Shown one piece after another: positions 24,431 through 37,517 of a DNA stretch of 55,271 nucleotides. The stretch comes from Saccoglossus kowalevskii. Taxonomy: Eukaryota > Hemichordata > Enteropneusta > Harrimaniidae. The translations under genes and the position numbers were made by a program. The notes under the pieces are model-generated. The model worked only from the letters and a program-made list of their open reading frames with translations. It was not told the origin of the DNA and did no database searches. The stretch's first letter is position 1; each line of letters begins with the position of its first letter. The stretch spans positions 409,810 through 465,080 of the forward strand of contig NW_003109983.1 of assembly GCF_000003605.2 (NCBI RefSeq). The letters are read 5' to 3'.

Positions 24431-25127
24431 ATTGACGTAGTTTGAGTACGAGTAGTTGGCTGAAAACAACTCAGAGACCGATTAATTCTTGCGCTAATTT
24501 ATAGCAAATTGTACAACCTCGTTCTGTATTCAATGCGCGGCACTCAATCATGAACGCTGGATGATGAAATGCCTGGGGTATCAAATGCCGTAACATTCGT
24601 TTTGGATTATCAACGTACGCATTATCCCATTATTACATTACAGGTTCTTTTATACAAAATCGAACACAAACATGCCTACGCTAAATACTATTTATAGAAA
24701 AACGTTTCGAAAACTGGTTCCAAAACGGTAGTCTCTAATTTAAACTAGTTTGTTCTGAAAGTATTTGGTTTAATGAGTAAAAAAAACAAGTTATATAAAC
24801 AATCGGGGAAAATTGTATCATAGACTCTTAAACGGCGTTTCGTTAGCTAACGCTTATAATATGGTTATAACTCTTCAATCACTCCTGGGACGTCACGGTT
24901 CTTTACTGCTTTTGCAAGAAGTTATTTACAGAGCAATTAACTAATGCCCGTAATATGTAATCCGACCAAGCGTGACGTAAGCTTGCAAATGGCACAACGC
25001 CAGCACTGTCATGCAACCACTCTTGTCGTGTTTCAAGTGAGAATATCGTACATTCCTTCATATTACAACTCTGCACAATCATGATATAACTCTTTGTACT
25101 GGCGAAGAAATCCTCTGGCGTATATAA

Positions 25128-25434
25128 TGTAGGTGTCTTCGGATGGTGACAAGATACAGAAACGACACCAGCTATTGACAGTTGAACAGATTTATTGAAA
25201 CACTCTTGAGGCACTACAAAGACAACACTTATATACATTTCTTAATTTTGGCGGGAAGGGTATCTATTACACCGTTATCATTGGTCAGTAAGGATGCACT
25301 ATGACTGGCTGTTTTTACATCCGGCCATATGGGATTGGTCACATAGGGGAGACATATGATTGGGTAAGAGGTTAAAGGTCGCTGAAGGCCGAATCTTAAA
25401 CTGTCACCAAGCTCGGTGATTTTGATTTCCAACA
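25128..25434 (-). mobile_element. Probable solo LTR
   Basis: Read on the minus strand it starts TGTTGG and ends CCTACA, giving the TG...CA ends of an LTR with an imperfect 6-bp inverted repeat. A TATATA box is at 25230-25235 and AATAAA at 25191-25196, a spacing that fits U3-R-U5. Three CCAAT words lie upstream of the TATA box. No gag-pol frame or second LTR is nearby, and I do not see a clean target-site duplication. ORFs through it are not genes. Confidence 0.55.
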
Positions 25435-27300
25435 TATTCCTAGTGCCGGGCAGTATCTAGATAGTGACCGCCCGTCATCTAGTAGATATTTTTAAAAGAC
25501 CGTGACTGCCTTGTAAGCTTATATTTATGGATGGTTTTAACTGGCGAGCTCCAAGCTCAATCTTACTGTTTTGTTCTTCGATCTACCAAGAATACAATGT
25601 CAGTGGACGACATTGATAACCTGTCACATATAGTCATAAACATTCATAACTTTTGCAGTTTTTGCAGTTAAACCTCATCTACCTACAATCTCATTAATAT
25701 GTAAATTTATGTGAATAACAGAAACAATGCACAATAATTTATGTGAATAATAGAAAAAATGCCCAATAATACACAATAATACCAGCAGAATCTGTCGAAC
25801 GGTATTAGCAAGTGCAATAGGTCGGTGCGATTGACGTATTGTAAGTCACCTACTGCGCTCGTGTCATGCCTTCTTTAGTTCAGTCCCCGAAAGAATGTAC
25901 TCCACTCGTACATTATCCTGTACATAAATACCATTTACGAGAATGTTCCATTGATCACTGGTCACTGAGACGTGCAAGTATCGAATAACTATTGTGTTAT
26001 TCGTATTCACTCAGCAAATAATATTTATATTCATTATAAAAATGTATTCGCAGCGGGGGATTCAAAAGAAAATTACACAGCAGTTGCAGTCTAGTCGAGT
26101 ATTTCAATGAAGGGAAAAACACTATGTATACTGGTATGAAGTTTTATTATATATATACACCTTTTTAGAGGGACAGCAACTCTTGAATACCATTAGGCTT
26201 AAACAAAAGTTCAAAACGCCCACAACAACGTCCGTCGTAATATCAATTAGGAAACACCTCCGTCTTGGTAATGTTTTAATCTCGAGAAACATTTTCGCCC
26301 CAGTAAAAAAAACGCTGTATGGCTATTATGCATATGAATAATTTGATGACGTCATCAAGCACCACGAGCCAGTCATTGCGATACCCTGGATCAGGACTCG
26401 GGCTGCTAAACCCCTGTTAATAAAATATGCGTATTTGTGTACTGACTGACACGTGTCCTTGCTCGGGGGGGGGGGAATATACGAATATCCCACAGTAAAT
26501 TGTTTAAATGATCTACTTCGCTGTATCTATTTAGCAAGTCAGATGAAGCAATCTGGTAGATTGCCATAACGTTACAAGGAAATTAATTAACTAAAAGCAA
26601 ACTCATCTCGCCCATCGCCTTAGGATGTGAAATCATATGTGCGATATGATGAAGTGTTAAATGTTTTTTTTACACTGTGTATCGATGACTGGTCGTCCCA
26701 AGACAGCGTTAGCCGATTTTTTTTTTAAATTGATTGATTAAATCACCAAGGAATAAACGAGACACGTACTACATGTTAACGGCTGTGTACGGCTTACAAC
26801 ATGCACCTTATGCTGATGGGGATCAGTGATACACTGTTGTATTTTTTTTTTTAAATGTTTAAAGTGACGTAACAATTAATTCAAGTACGCAGTAGAATTT
26901 ACTAATTGACGATAGTCTATGTAACGTGCTCGCTCTGATGTAACATTGCAAAATGGATGAGCGCATGCGCACTAAACCATACATCAACTGAATACGTTGT
27001 TTTGCTGTACACATCTAAATAGTTGGTCCATTGTAATGCGTATGCGCGCTGATTGGTTTGGTACGTGCAAAAACAATCATTGCACAAGCATATTAATGTT
27101 AGATGAGCTGCGAAAACAAAAATAGCTTTACGATGAATTCTAAGCCAATTTGGCCATCAACATGTAAAAAATGTATGTTTTCGTCGATACTGCATTGGTG
27201 TGATACGGCCATAGAGCTGTACATGTATTGTAGCCATTTTAGCATTTCTATATTCTTCATCTATTTAAATAAAAAATAACCTGTTTCAGTTCTGCCTCGA
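25435..27300. other. Intergenic, nothing recognised
   Basis: AT-rich with one G run at about 26465. A GAGCGCATGCGCAC palindrome, an NRF1-like site that also recurs elsewhere in the window, is near 26960. No gene. Confidence 0.45.
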
Positions 27301-27507
27301 TTGGTGCGGTTCGATTCTGTTCGGTTTGGTTCGATTCGGTTCGATTCTGTTCGGTGTGGTTCGATTCTGCTCAGTTTGGCTAGATTTTGTTTGGTTTGGT
27401 TCGATTCTGTTCGGTTTGGCTCGATTCCGTTCGGTTTGGTTTGGTTTGTTTCCGTTCAATTTTGCTCGATTCCGTTCGGTTTGGTTCGATTCTGTTCGGT
27501 TTGGCCG
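27301..27507. repeat. Degenerate 10-bp minisatellite (GTTCGATTCT / GTTCGGTTTG)
   Basis: About twenty 10-bp units in near-perfect register, alternating GTTCGATTCT-like and GTTCGGTTTG-like forms. Because 10 is not a multiple of 3, it yields open frames in several phases, including an Asn/Arg/Thr-rich minus-strand frame (27286-27672), none of which looks like a real protein. GGTTCGATTC matches the B-box core of tRNA promoters. Confidence 0.9.
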
Positions 27508-30500
27508 TTTATCAATGATGTCATCTGAATTCAAATGTGTTAAGTTTAAATATTCAGTGTTTAACTTTGCCAGTTGACAATAATTTATATATTTTATAGA
27601 ATTCAAAACTGTCAGGTAATTTAAATAATTTATGGAATTCCGAAGAGTTCTGAGAGCCTCAACGACCGGCAAAGAGAATCAGTATTCAACGTAACGTTCT
27701 ATTGTATTAATTGGTTCACAAATGATAATTTTTATCAACTCAGTATTCAAGGCGAGTGAGCCAGGAGATTGTGTCATGTTGATCGTTCATTCTACTTAGT
27801 AAGTGTGTTCTTTGATTGAATTATTAATGCACCCCAAGGTACAGTGCATATGAATGAAATAAATTAAACATTTGCCTGATTCTGATATGGGCAGGATACC
27901 CTTCCCCATAGATTACTAAATAAATTTCTATTATTCAATTATGCATTATATTCAGAAAAAAATCTCTGAGTGATATAGTAAACACTTTAGTAATTTTGAA
28001 TTTCAAAGACGTTGGATATTGATGATAAATTGTAGCTTTGAATTATACGTGACTTGAGCAATGGGTTCAAACATTGAATTAACAACGAATTAATATTGAT
28101 GTATAAAATGAGAACAAGTTCGTACAAATTATAATAATATGCATATATTCATTAGTATGTATACATTTATTATTTTATTCCACTCATATACATAATAATA
28201 GTCATACTAGTACAGCATTATACTTCAACGTAGCTGGGTGATTGTCAATCATTGGAAAAGAGCAATCAGTTTATCCTTGTATCTCCGCCCTACGATAACT
28301 GTCAGTGTTTGCAGTGCCGTTGAATTGATATTGAATAATTGATGTGCCCTAATCTGATTCTCTGGGAAGACTTTGAAATGATCCGATATGGATACTCTAA
28401 TTGATTGAACTTTGAAGTATTTATTATACTACGGACATGTGCCACAGTAACAGACTGTTGTTGTGGCGTGAGGCAAGTTCGGTTATTGAGAAAAAATGAA
28501 AACGCGTCGATGCCTAAGATTGTTAATTTTCTATGTTAGTTTATTTTGCACAAGGAACGCATCGATATGTTGTTTCAAGGAACGCACCATACTCTCCATA
28601 AATACAACATATTTTTTTAGAGCTTATTTTTTTTTTCAAAACCAGTGTAGTTTTCTATCTCATCCATATAATTATGTCTCAAATAAAATAATCTCGTGTT
28701 TGTGGTACAGGGACATTTATAAATTAATGCAGTGTACATTATGCCTAGAACAAACTAAACAATGAATTGAAATTAAACTAGACCGGAACTGGATTCCTTG
28801 TAAACAAACAGTTCACATATTTTCTAAGTAAATTTACATCTGAATAAATACGACTACATGATACTGGTAATCTAAAAATGACGTTCTGTTTGAATTCGAC
28901 ATCGTTTGAATAGTAATTATAAATAAATTTTAAACAAATACCAAGTAAATATTATAACATTTGCTTCGGGACTTTGCAGTTGTGGTTTACCGTACCGTTT
29001 AACACTTCTTATTGCTGCTAAACAGACGATCACCTCGCGATATCTATTTAGGAATGTAGAATATGCTATGTGGTTATGTGGCGTGCTAATTTGACGAATA
29101 ATGCGAGATCTCGCAAAGCGCTACAAATATTCTTCATGCCGTACGACGCTCTAATCACCCCATACCCGACGTCGATAGCTTACGGAGAAATTAAGTTGAT
29201 AATGACGTTTCTGTTGAAATGTGAGAGTAGGTAATGACTGGAACAATGTATAATCTTCTTTTGTAGTGGACGGAGGTGGGGAGAAAAAGTAGAAAAGATG
29301 AGATTTGTGATTATTTTGGGTCATGGTTTTTAGTTGCAATAATTGCCTCGAGCTATGTATCAATTAACACTATTTTACGAACGTTTTGGAATCTAATAAT
29401 AAGGTTAAATTCATGTTTCACTGATTAAAAATAGTTATTATCGAATAATAATTTACCTATAATCATCAAAGAATGGCAAATAAAATAATGCTGATGGAAC
29501 AAAAACTGCACTTTGTATACAACGTGAGAAAGTTATTCGTACTTTACTGAAAAACAAGATTTTCTCATCTCCATGGAAACTATTCACGTGTAACAACAGT
29601 TTGGGTCACAGTATTGCATGTGGAGAATTGCTGTTTGGAGTTAATAATTACTAAACAAACAAGAGAGCTGGAAAGCATGTCATGGTACAATAGTTTTAAG
29701 GTTTCAATCCATTTTCGCAGGGAAACATTTCAAGGATGAGTAATGTTGAATAGATGTATTGTGCGTCCTATAAAGTGTAAAGAAAACAAAGTTCCGTGAG
29801 ATTAGACGTCAATTACACCCTGAGTGTTGCAGTCTCTGAGCTTACGTAGAACATATATCATAAAAGTTTGAATGAATAAAAACGTATAGACAATATTATA
29901 GGTCGATCGTATATTAAGGGAGGTGTTCCCCCGTTGATCATAAAAATAGTATTCTATCAAGGGTAAATAATACGAGGTCCAATTTTGAATATAAAAGTGC
30001 AATTCTGCGTCCGGGTTTGCTTTTATGAGCGAAATGTTGAATCCTTCGACTGTCTTATTTCGGATAGAAAATTGACAAAGTATACATATTTACTGTTATG
30101 TTCTTCTTTTTCAAATGCACTTACCACGAGAGTGGTCTACCTGTCGTCTATTCAAATTTGCATATTCATATATGCTAGGTCAGAACGGCGTCGTCTAATC
30201 TGAAATGTACAACCTTAACAAAGCGAATATAGTTTTCACATTGTAGGTGTTTACGGTGTATGGTTGAATGGCTACTTACATCCACTACTCATCAGCAACG
30301 ATTAACGGTCGTTCTACTGGCATTTGCGAGAGTTACGCTATTAACTGTCGATTTTTATTGTTATTGGTAAATTATTTATCACTCGTCCTTCATCATCGTC
30401 CCACAGGGTCTGATAAAGGTACTTTTTTATCACCAATATTTTCTATCTAAAAATATTAACACACTCTAATGAACGTAGTTGCGCTATACCATGTTATTAT

Positions 30501-33180
30501 GCCAGACATGCGCATAACGACCCATTTATTGAGATAGTTATACTCTAATCGTTTCTCTTTCTGACATGATCTATACATATGTAGTTTGTTTTTTGCTTTT
30601 TTTTTGTTGTCATCTGTATTCAATTGTGTCGTGTTAACAACAGATTAGTGATAGAACTAGGCAACAAGGAGGGCGCTGGCCAATTACTATGTCACAATTA
30701 TTTTTATTTGATATCTCTGTACGGGGATGAGCGGTGAAGATCTCATGATCTCGCGAGTTTACAAGCGCGAGTCAATCGAACATATTTATAGTTTACTAAT
30801 CGCATGTGGAAGTTTTAAAATGCCGTATTCTAAAAAAAAGTACATAATAATACTACAGTAATCAGTTCTTTCACATACTCATTCATTTACACTAGAAATG
30901 TTACAGTATCTAGTCTTTGATGTGCGATTTGAAAAATTATCCTGTGAACGTGTGGATTCTTTAATTCGCGTGAGAAAGTCTTATACATTTTCGACCATGC
31001 TAATATGTTGAATCACACCTTGATTTTGATTATTTCCTGTATATTTTATTATATCAAATATTTGAATTTCGCGAACGGTGATATGCAATAACAATCTTAT
31101 TTCAGGTGAGTTCCATGCGTGCTTTAAACTCTAACTTTATTCTAATCATTGCTATTACAGAATCGAAAGTTTGTATCGTGAAATGAGTGATGTTATTGCT
31201 GTTTCTAAAAAGACGGAACCTTAAAACAGGTTCTTTGTCCTCACCGGTGTTATCGCCTCCTGTTTGCGTCCCCGTAAGACTACGCCGTGTTGTACTGACA
31301 TCGATTTCTATATTGACAAACGACAGGACCTCTGTTGCATAAATTTTCATAGACCTTAGATAAGGGATATGCTCGAAATGATGTACATATTTACGTGACA
31401 CGATCAGCATGTCGGCAAGATTGACATGTTCCAAGAACAATACGTCAAATGTGGGGGGGGGGGGGAACGAAAGAATTGAAAATCAGTTTATTTGTGATTG
31501 TGATTTGCTTGAACTATATGGGACAGCGAATTACAAGTTACCGTTTTGTTGAATTGCGATTTGAACTGCGTGCCATTTAGATCAAGAATTTAATTTCTTA
31601 TAGTCGGAGATATAAAGTTAGCCTGTGTGTTTTTTTTGTGATTTTTTCATCCATATATCATACTAATTATGCTGATTTTGCATTGGAATATCACTTGGAA
31701 TCCCTTGAAAGAGAAACCAGAGAAAACAAAATGTTACTGTTTTTTCTTCCGTTCGCCACACGTAGTTACGCATAATTGATCTGCATTCTTGTAATTTTCA
31801 TATAGGATCCAATAGGGTGAAATAAAGGTTAATAATTACATACATTGCCATAATAAAAAAATAAATTCACCGTACTCAAAACTTAAAACTCATTTCTAAA
31901 AGATCGTTGATAAATATCACACTAAGGTTAATAAACCAAGTCAATTTAAAAAAAGAACTAAGGTCGACCGAGTTGCAATCACCTCTACCTAAGTTAGCAA
32001 AGTAAACAGGCGGACCACCTAAATCTGAAAGTAGCGCGTTGTAACAAAAACAACAAAATGACTTATTTTTCTGGTAAACTCGTGAAATCAAAATATCCTT
32101 CAAATGTTGTCAAAAGCTTTTAGATTAAACCGCCGTTGCTATGCAAATTGTAAACTGTAATACGCCTTTGAAAAATACGCATACAATATTTTTTGTTATT
32201 TATCCCTAAATACGACCTTTAAAAATTGAACACGTCCTAAAGCGAATGGCCAACAATTCTACACAAATATCCCACCAGTATGACGTCGCGTAAGAACGTC
32301 GAACTTTTCTGAGATAATGTATGATACTGTAATGTATTTTACTATGCAAGTTAATTTGAAAACCCTACGCCCCCTACGCTGCTCAGTAACTATGTTATTT
32401 TCAGATTATGCAAATAAAGCTGTTCTGTACTTGGCCGCCATTTTGGATTGTTTTAAATACACAGCAGATACGACTACAGGCCGTTATAAATAATATAATA
32501 CCAACGATATAAACAACGAGCCAATCTGAAAATACGAGTGACTGCGAATAACAAGATTTCAACTCAGCGTGTCAAAAGCCTTTTCAAAATCTGCTATTAA
32601 AATTATCCAAAAATGTTGTACGGAGCACAATACTTGCTGTTTTCCGAGTGTAAATAGATGCCACTACATCTTTTTTAATTGACATTTGCCCACAGTTCTG
32701 CGTCTGTTCATCGTCATTAAAATCGATTAAACATTGTAACCTATTTAATTCTAGAAGCAACATTTTTTCGCTGTTTACTAAATATAAGTTTAGTTAATAT
32801 CGATGTATAAAACAACTGTAATACCATTATTACGTAACTACGTAACTTAAAGCTTCATGTATAAACACGTGTATTATTTTCGTTCATTGCAGTTCATGTC
32901 TACTTTGCCAAACCCATCGCATCGCACGGCAATGTTTTCTGTGTTTCTGTTATTCAAAAGGCACCTGAGATGCCATGCTTTTAAATTATGCACAACGTAC
33001 CGTCGTTCATTAATAATCTAAACGCGTCGGTTTGTTGAGGCATTGTTATGCTAATTGGCAATGATGTCGCCCATTGCACACGTGATGTAAGAATTCTAGC
33101 AACACATGAATCAACATATCTACCAATATATATGGCTCACTAACTCATTGCATTGAAACTTATCGGATAATAAGACTAAG
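27508..33180. other. Intergenic, 5.7 kb, nothing recognised
   Basis: AT-rich. A frame at 28496-28765 starts with a signal-peptide-like MKTRRCLRLLIFYVSLF, but the rest is low complexity and unlike any family I know. A G run lies at about 31452-31465. No gene is supported. Confidence 0.45.
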
Positions 33181-33350
33181 TTGTCATTGTTTTAAATGAG
33201 CTGTTAGTTGTTCGTACTGATTTGGCATATGTTTTTACTATGTTGTCATTTACTCCAACTGAGCTGTCATTTGTTCTTACTAAGCTATCATTGTTTTTAA
33301 TGAGCTGTTAGTTGTTCGTGTTGAGCTGTCATTTGTTTGTACCAGGTTTG
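33181..33350. repeat. 20-bp minisatellite, left part (GAGCTGTCATTTGTTCNNAC)
   Basis: Diverged units of GAGCTGTCATTTGTTCNTAC with variant (T/A)GAGCTGTTAGTTGTTCGT. The same array resumes at 34445-34770, on the far side of the inserted element. Confidence 0.85.
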
Positions 33351-33358
33351 TTCATATT

Positions 33359-34440
33359 TTTAGTCCCCGTTCGGACACAGTCCGAAAACGGGGACTTATG
33401 TTTTGACCTCCGTGTGTCCGTGCGTGCGTCTGTGCGTGCGTCCGGACCTGTATCTTAGAAATGCCTGGACCAATCACAATCAAACTTCACACATACATCA
33501 TACATGATATTATACATATACACGTCAATTTGTTTAACGATCTGATTCAAGATGGCTGAATGGCGGCTATTTTTGTGCTAAAAATCATCAAAATCAAGCA
33601 TTTCTCGGCTGTTTACACATGGATTTTGTTCAAACATGGTATATGCATTAGACATTATAGGAACTTGATGCACATCATTTTGTTTTATGATCTGATTCAA
33701 GATGGCCGAATGGCGGCCATTTTTGTGCTAACAATCATCAAAATCAAGCATTTCTCGGCTGTTTACAGATGGATTTTGTTCAAACTTTGTATATACAATA
33801 GACATTATGGGACCTTGTTTTTCAGATAAGATTTAAAATGGCCGACTGGCCAATGAATGTGGTTCTCGCGCCATATCTCTGACTTGCTTTCACTGATTAT
33901 GTTCAGATTTTAAATATTCATTATACATCATGTTATAGATAGACAGATATATTGGTTTGACGATCCCATTCAAAATGGCCAAATGGTGGCCTTTTTTGTG
34001 CTAAACAATCATCAAATATCAAGAATTTCTGGCATTTATGGATGGATTTCGTTCAAACTTGGTACATGTATTAGACATTACAGGTTCCAGATGCACATCA
34101 TTTATTTTTCAGATCGGATTCAAAATGGCTGACTGGCGGCCATTTTGTTTTAATGATTGGGCTTCTAGAGCCATATCTCTTAAATGCTTTGACTTATTAT
34201 ATTTAAATTTTATATATTCGTTATACATGTTATATATATACATGTATTCAAAATGGCTGATTTTGAATGCTGTTCCAGAGCAATATTTCTCAATATGGAC
34301 AAGTACTTGTTTGACGATCAGATACAAATGTCAATCATTTTAATGTTAAAAAATCATATTCTTGACATGGTTATATTCCAGCTATATTACTATAAAGAAA
34401 ACTAGATATCTTAAATTTGATAACTAACGGGGATTGTGCC
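33359..34440 (+). mobile_element. 1.1 kb element inserted into a minisatellite
   Basis: It begins TTAGTCCCCGTTCGGACACA, folding back on CCGAAAACGGGGACT as a terminal hairpin, and ends near CTAACGGGGATTGTGCC, a rough inverse of the start. Inside are tandem units of about 150 bp (33539, 33690 and two weaker ones) carrying GATCTGATTCAAGATGGC and CATTTCTCGGCTGTTTACA. There is no transposase. The reading frames in these units (such as 33560-33829) merely repeat the DNA repeat. Confidence 0.8.
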
Positions 34441-34444
34441 ATGC

Positions 34445-34780
34445 ATGGCTTGTTTAATATGTTGTTATTCGTTCTCAATGAGCTGTCATTTGCTCTCACG
34501 GAGATGTCATTTATTCGTATTAAACTGTCATTTGTTCAAACTAAGATGTCATGTGTTCTTACTAAGCTGTCATTGTTCTTAATGAGCTGTCATTTGTCCG
34601 TACTGAGCTGTCATTTGTTCGTGCTCATTTGATTTTCACTATTTTGTCATTTATTCTCATTGAGCTGTCATTTGTTCTCACTGGAATGACTTTTGCTCGT
34701 ACTGTTTCCTCGTGTGTTCGTATTAGACTGCCATTTGTTCGTACTAAGCTGTCATGCGTTTCACTAAGCTCTAATTGTCC
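34445..34780. repeat. 20-bp minisatellite, right part
   Basis: About sixteen units around GAGCTGTCATTTGTTCGTAC, e.g. AATGAGCTGTCATTTGTCCG and CTGAGCTGTCATTTGTTCG, with growing divergence to the right. It continues the array at 33181-33350. The leucine/serine-rich frame at 34417-34632 is a product of this repeat. Confidence 0.88.
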
Positions 34781-37380
34781 TTAGATAGCCGTTAGCATAC
34801 CAGATGAAGAAAGGGGTCTACGACATTTACAAGATACTGTGTGAAGCAAAGCCAAAACGATTATCTAAACTCTTTTATGAACCAATATGACGCTACACGG
34901 ATTCATTAGCGTTGTTATAATCCACCACTACACGTGGGCCCCCCACGAATGATGATGGAATGAATTTGATTGCGACTAGAGGTTTAGATTATCGTGTGAT
35001 AATGTAAAGTTATGACGCCATAAGAAAACTTTAATTCTAAAAATGGCGATTTATAACACGAATTTCTATACTGTTTTCTTGGCAAATATAATTGACTATA
35101 AGCGTTCATTGTGGGATCGTTTAAGTTTATTGTAAGATTAATGAATTAGGCAAATTAGTATTTAATTCAACGTAATTGTATTCCATTACATCATGAGCTA
35201 TTATAATATGACTTAATTTATTAGTGAGTAGGAAGCGTGTTTTATTTCCACCATAAATAACTGATGTCATTGGGGTGTGCTGGAAAACTCTCTCATCCGA
35301 TAATGAAAGATGAATATTGAATATATTATTCTAAATATAAACAAATAAGATGTAAAATATATACTCTGCAATTCCTAAAATAGTCTGCCATATATTACAT
35401 TGACAGATTACTCCGGGTACACAACATTTTCTTAATAACTTGTAAAATATACATTACTCCTCGAACTACTACACAGTGTTGAATGTACGTTACCCCGGGT
35501 ACACTTGATTGCCTCAGGCTATTCAGTTCTGTGTTTGTTTATGTACTAATAGATGCATACTCGGTGCTTACGTGACTGATTCTCTCATCTAATTTCCTTT
35601 CCTAGTCAAAACATGATAGTTGTTATAGTCCAGTAATTTGAAAATATACACGAGGAGCGGTGAAGTGCAACCTAATCTCCGGGTGGTGAAAAGCAATATT
35701 TTACTTCCAACAGCTTGGCTCGACAGCTGCTGGTTTGATGATATAATTGATAACTCCGACTAGTGACGTAATATGGAGTTAGACATTCTTAGCGATATTG
35801 TATGTCTACATTTCGGCAATTATCTTTAGCAACACACATGCATTTCAAGTATTACCGTAACGAGATTTTCGTTAAAGTGGCATACTGGGAATTTAAACAA
35901 ATATTTGAATACTAGATAATTAGATGTATAATGTACACACTTTTTGTATTTTATCTTTTGGTCTTAGCGCAAATGCAATCACGAATCTTACTTATAAGAA
36001 CATATATCATGCCCCGTGTATGTTTCTACTTAATCATGTCTTGCATTTGACATAAAGACGTCTACATCTAGAGAGTCAAAATGCCAAAAGTCACGCTCTG
36101 ATTATATTATTTATTATTATTATTAAGTAAGCGGCAAACGTATGTTAGAGATCACGTATTGGGATACTGACTGTGTGCAAGAAGACCGATTTTTGATAAT
36201 ATTTATTGCACCCGGACAATAAAATAAAATGACAGATATAATCACCCCATGTCAAAGCTCTTTCCAAATATTCTATTAATTTCAGATAACAACTCACGAC
36301 TTATGTTAGCAGGCTAGTAATCCACACACTTGTAAAAGAATATTTTTCTAACTACGAGTTTTTATGGTAATTAGAGCATGCAACTGGCATGGCTTCTCCC
36401 GTTTGTATAACGTTCAGTGGCGCACAGTTTCATTTCGGAAGAAGTCGGAAAGCCGGAAACAGTCGACTGATTCACGTGGCTATAACTCGGAATCTTTTTA
36501 TTTTCAATTTCACTCGAAGATGACTTATTATTCATTTCATGTTCATTTCAGGAAATACAAACCAAAAACATAATTGTGTAGGTGGGCATTTCACATGCAC
36601 TTTACCCATACATCTTTCTATAAAGCGCGACCTCTAGTAACGGAGCGATTCTGTGACGTAAATGGGTGATATAAAAGCCGTTCAAAGCTTCGATATCGTA
36701 TTGATCCGTAGTCGCCCATCAATGAAGATGTTTTTTTTTTTTTTTGAGAGAGAGAGAGATTTTACTATAATCTAGAAAATGAACGACTGCAAACACAGTT
36801 GTCGATTCGACACTGCCTTCACCAATATACGTCATTCTGACTTCACAGGAGCGCTCCGCCACTAGAGGGCTCAATTTATAGAAATGGTGTAAACACAACG
36901 TGGCGCTTCTGTGCCGATGACTGTAAGCAAAGCCGTTAAAATAGACAACTCTGGTTGGTTGTGCCAACGTCAAATCTCAAATATATTTTTTTTATTGTTG
37001 ACGGTCGACCACAAAGCTAAACATTATCGATGCAGAGCGTCCCCATTTGCAAAAATGTTCATTTTTAGACAAATTTCCTTTAAACGAATATTCCCGCTGA
37101 GTTAACAAACGTTGACGACTTGTCTGCAGAATTATGAACACGCAAATTGTAAATCGGACATGTGGTAAGTTTTTATCACGTGGAATGTTCATTGGTGTAC
37201 GAGTACAAATGCTTCAGGTTGGTTCATACTAAAAATATGTTCACATTGTAGAGAAGCATCGCAATGCTTTGGAAACAAATAATTCAATTGAAACACTAGT
37301 GTGAACGAGGCTATACAGTTTGTAGTTGTATATTATTTCAAAATACGTACTTAAATAATGGTGTGTTTTTTTAATTTCAG
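34781..37380. other. Upstream region of receptor gene 2
   Basis: This should hold the promoter and signal-peptide exon of receptor gene 2, but I could not identify them. A TATAAAAG word at 36670-36677 lies 45 bases before an ATG (36722), but that ATG opens a poly-T/GAGA frame with a stop. A CGATTCTGTGACGTAAATG block beside it recurs at about 45721, so it may be repeat DNA. A donor TGTG|GTAAGT at 37164 is in the right phase to join the next exon and supplies an in-frame ATG (MCLVSCICHVMC after splicing), a weak candidate only. Confidence 0.35.
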
Positions 37381-37517
37381 TTTGGTGTCCTGTATTTGCC
37401 ATGTGATGTGCACGGTGGAAGAAGACGATGACCATCGTTTAATGAGCGAACATGACCGACTGATGTCGAAAGTTTTGAGCAAAGACAAAATTAGTACATT
37501 CAGACCACATCTGCACG
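37381..37517 (+). CDS. Receptor gene 2 exon: mature N-terminus
   Basis: 137 nt, acceptor TTTAATTTCAG, phase 2 in and phase 1 out, donor GTAATG. It reads LVSCICHVMCTVEEDDDHRL and ends ISTFRPHLHG. The ending, basic-Pro then Gly split by a phase-1 intron before the 68-nt exon, is how the N-terminal helix exon of this family ends (RIRP...G). The hydrophobic start is probably the tail of the signal peptide. Confidence 0.82.

Noticed and set aside
24903..25435. Two minus-strand frames that could look like one gene
   Set aside because: They lie across the solo LTR, with TATA and AATAAA in LTR order and no domain.
27301..27507. tRNA genes suggested by GGTTCGATTC words
   Set aside because: No A box, no cloverleaf arms and no T-run terminators at tRNA spacing; only B-box-like words in tandem.
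27286..27672. 128-codon minus-strand frame rich in Asn, Arg, Thr and Gln
   Set aside because: Translation of the 10-bp minisatellite; other frames of the same tract are also open.
28496..28765. Signal-peptide-like MKTRRCLRLLIFYVSLF as the start of receptor gene 2
   Set aside because: No donor in phase 2 follows the hydrophobic part, and the rest of the frame is low complexity.
36670..36770. TATAAAAG followed by ATGAAGATG as promoter and start of receptor gene 2
   Set aside because: The ATG opens into a poly-T/GAGA tract with a stop and no suitable donor, and the upstream block recurs at 45.7 kb as a repeat.
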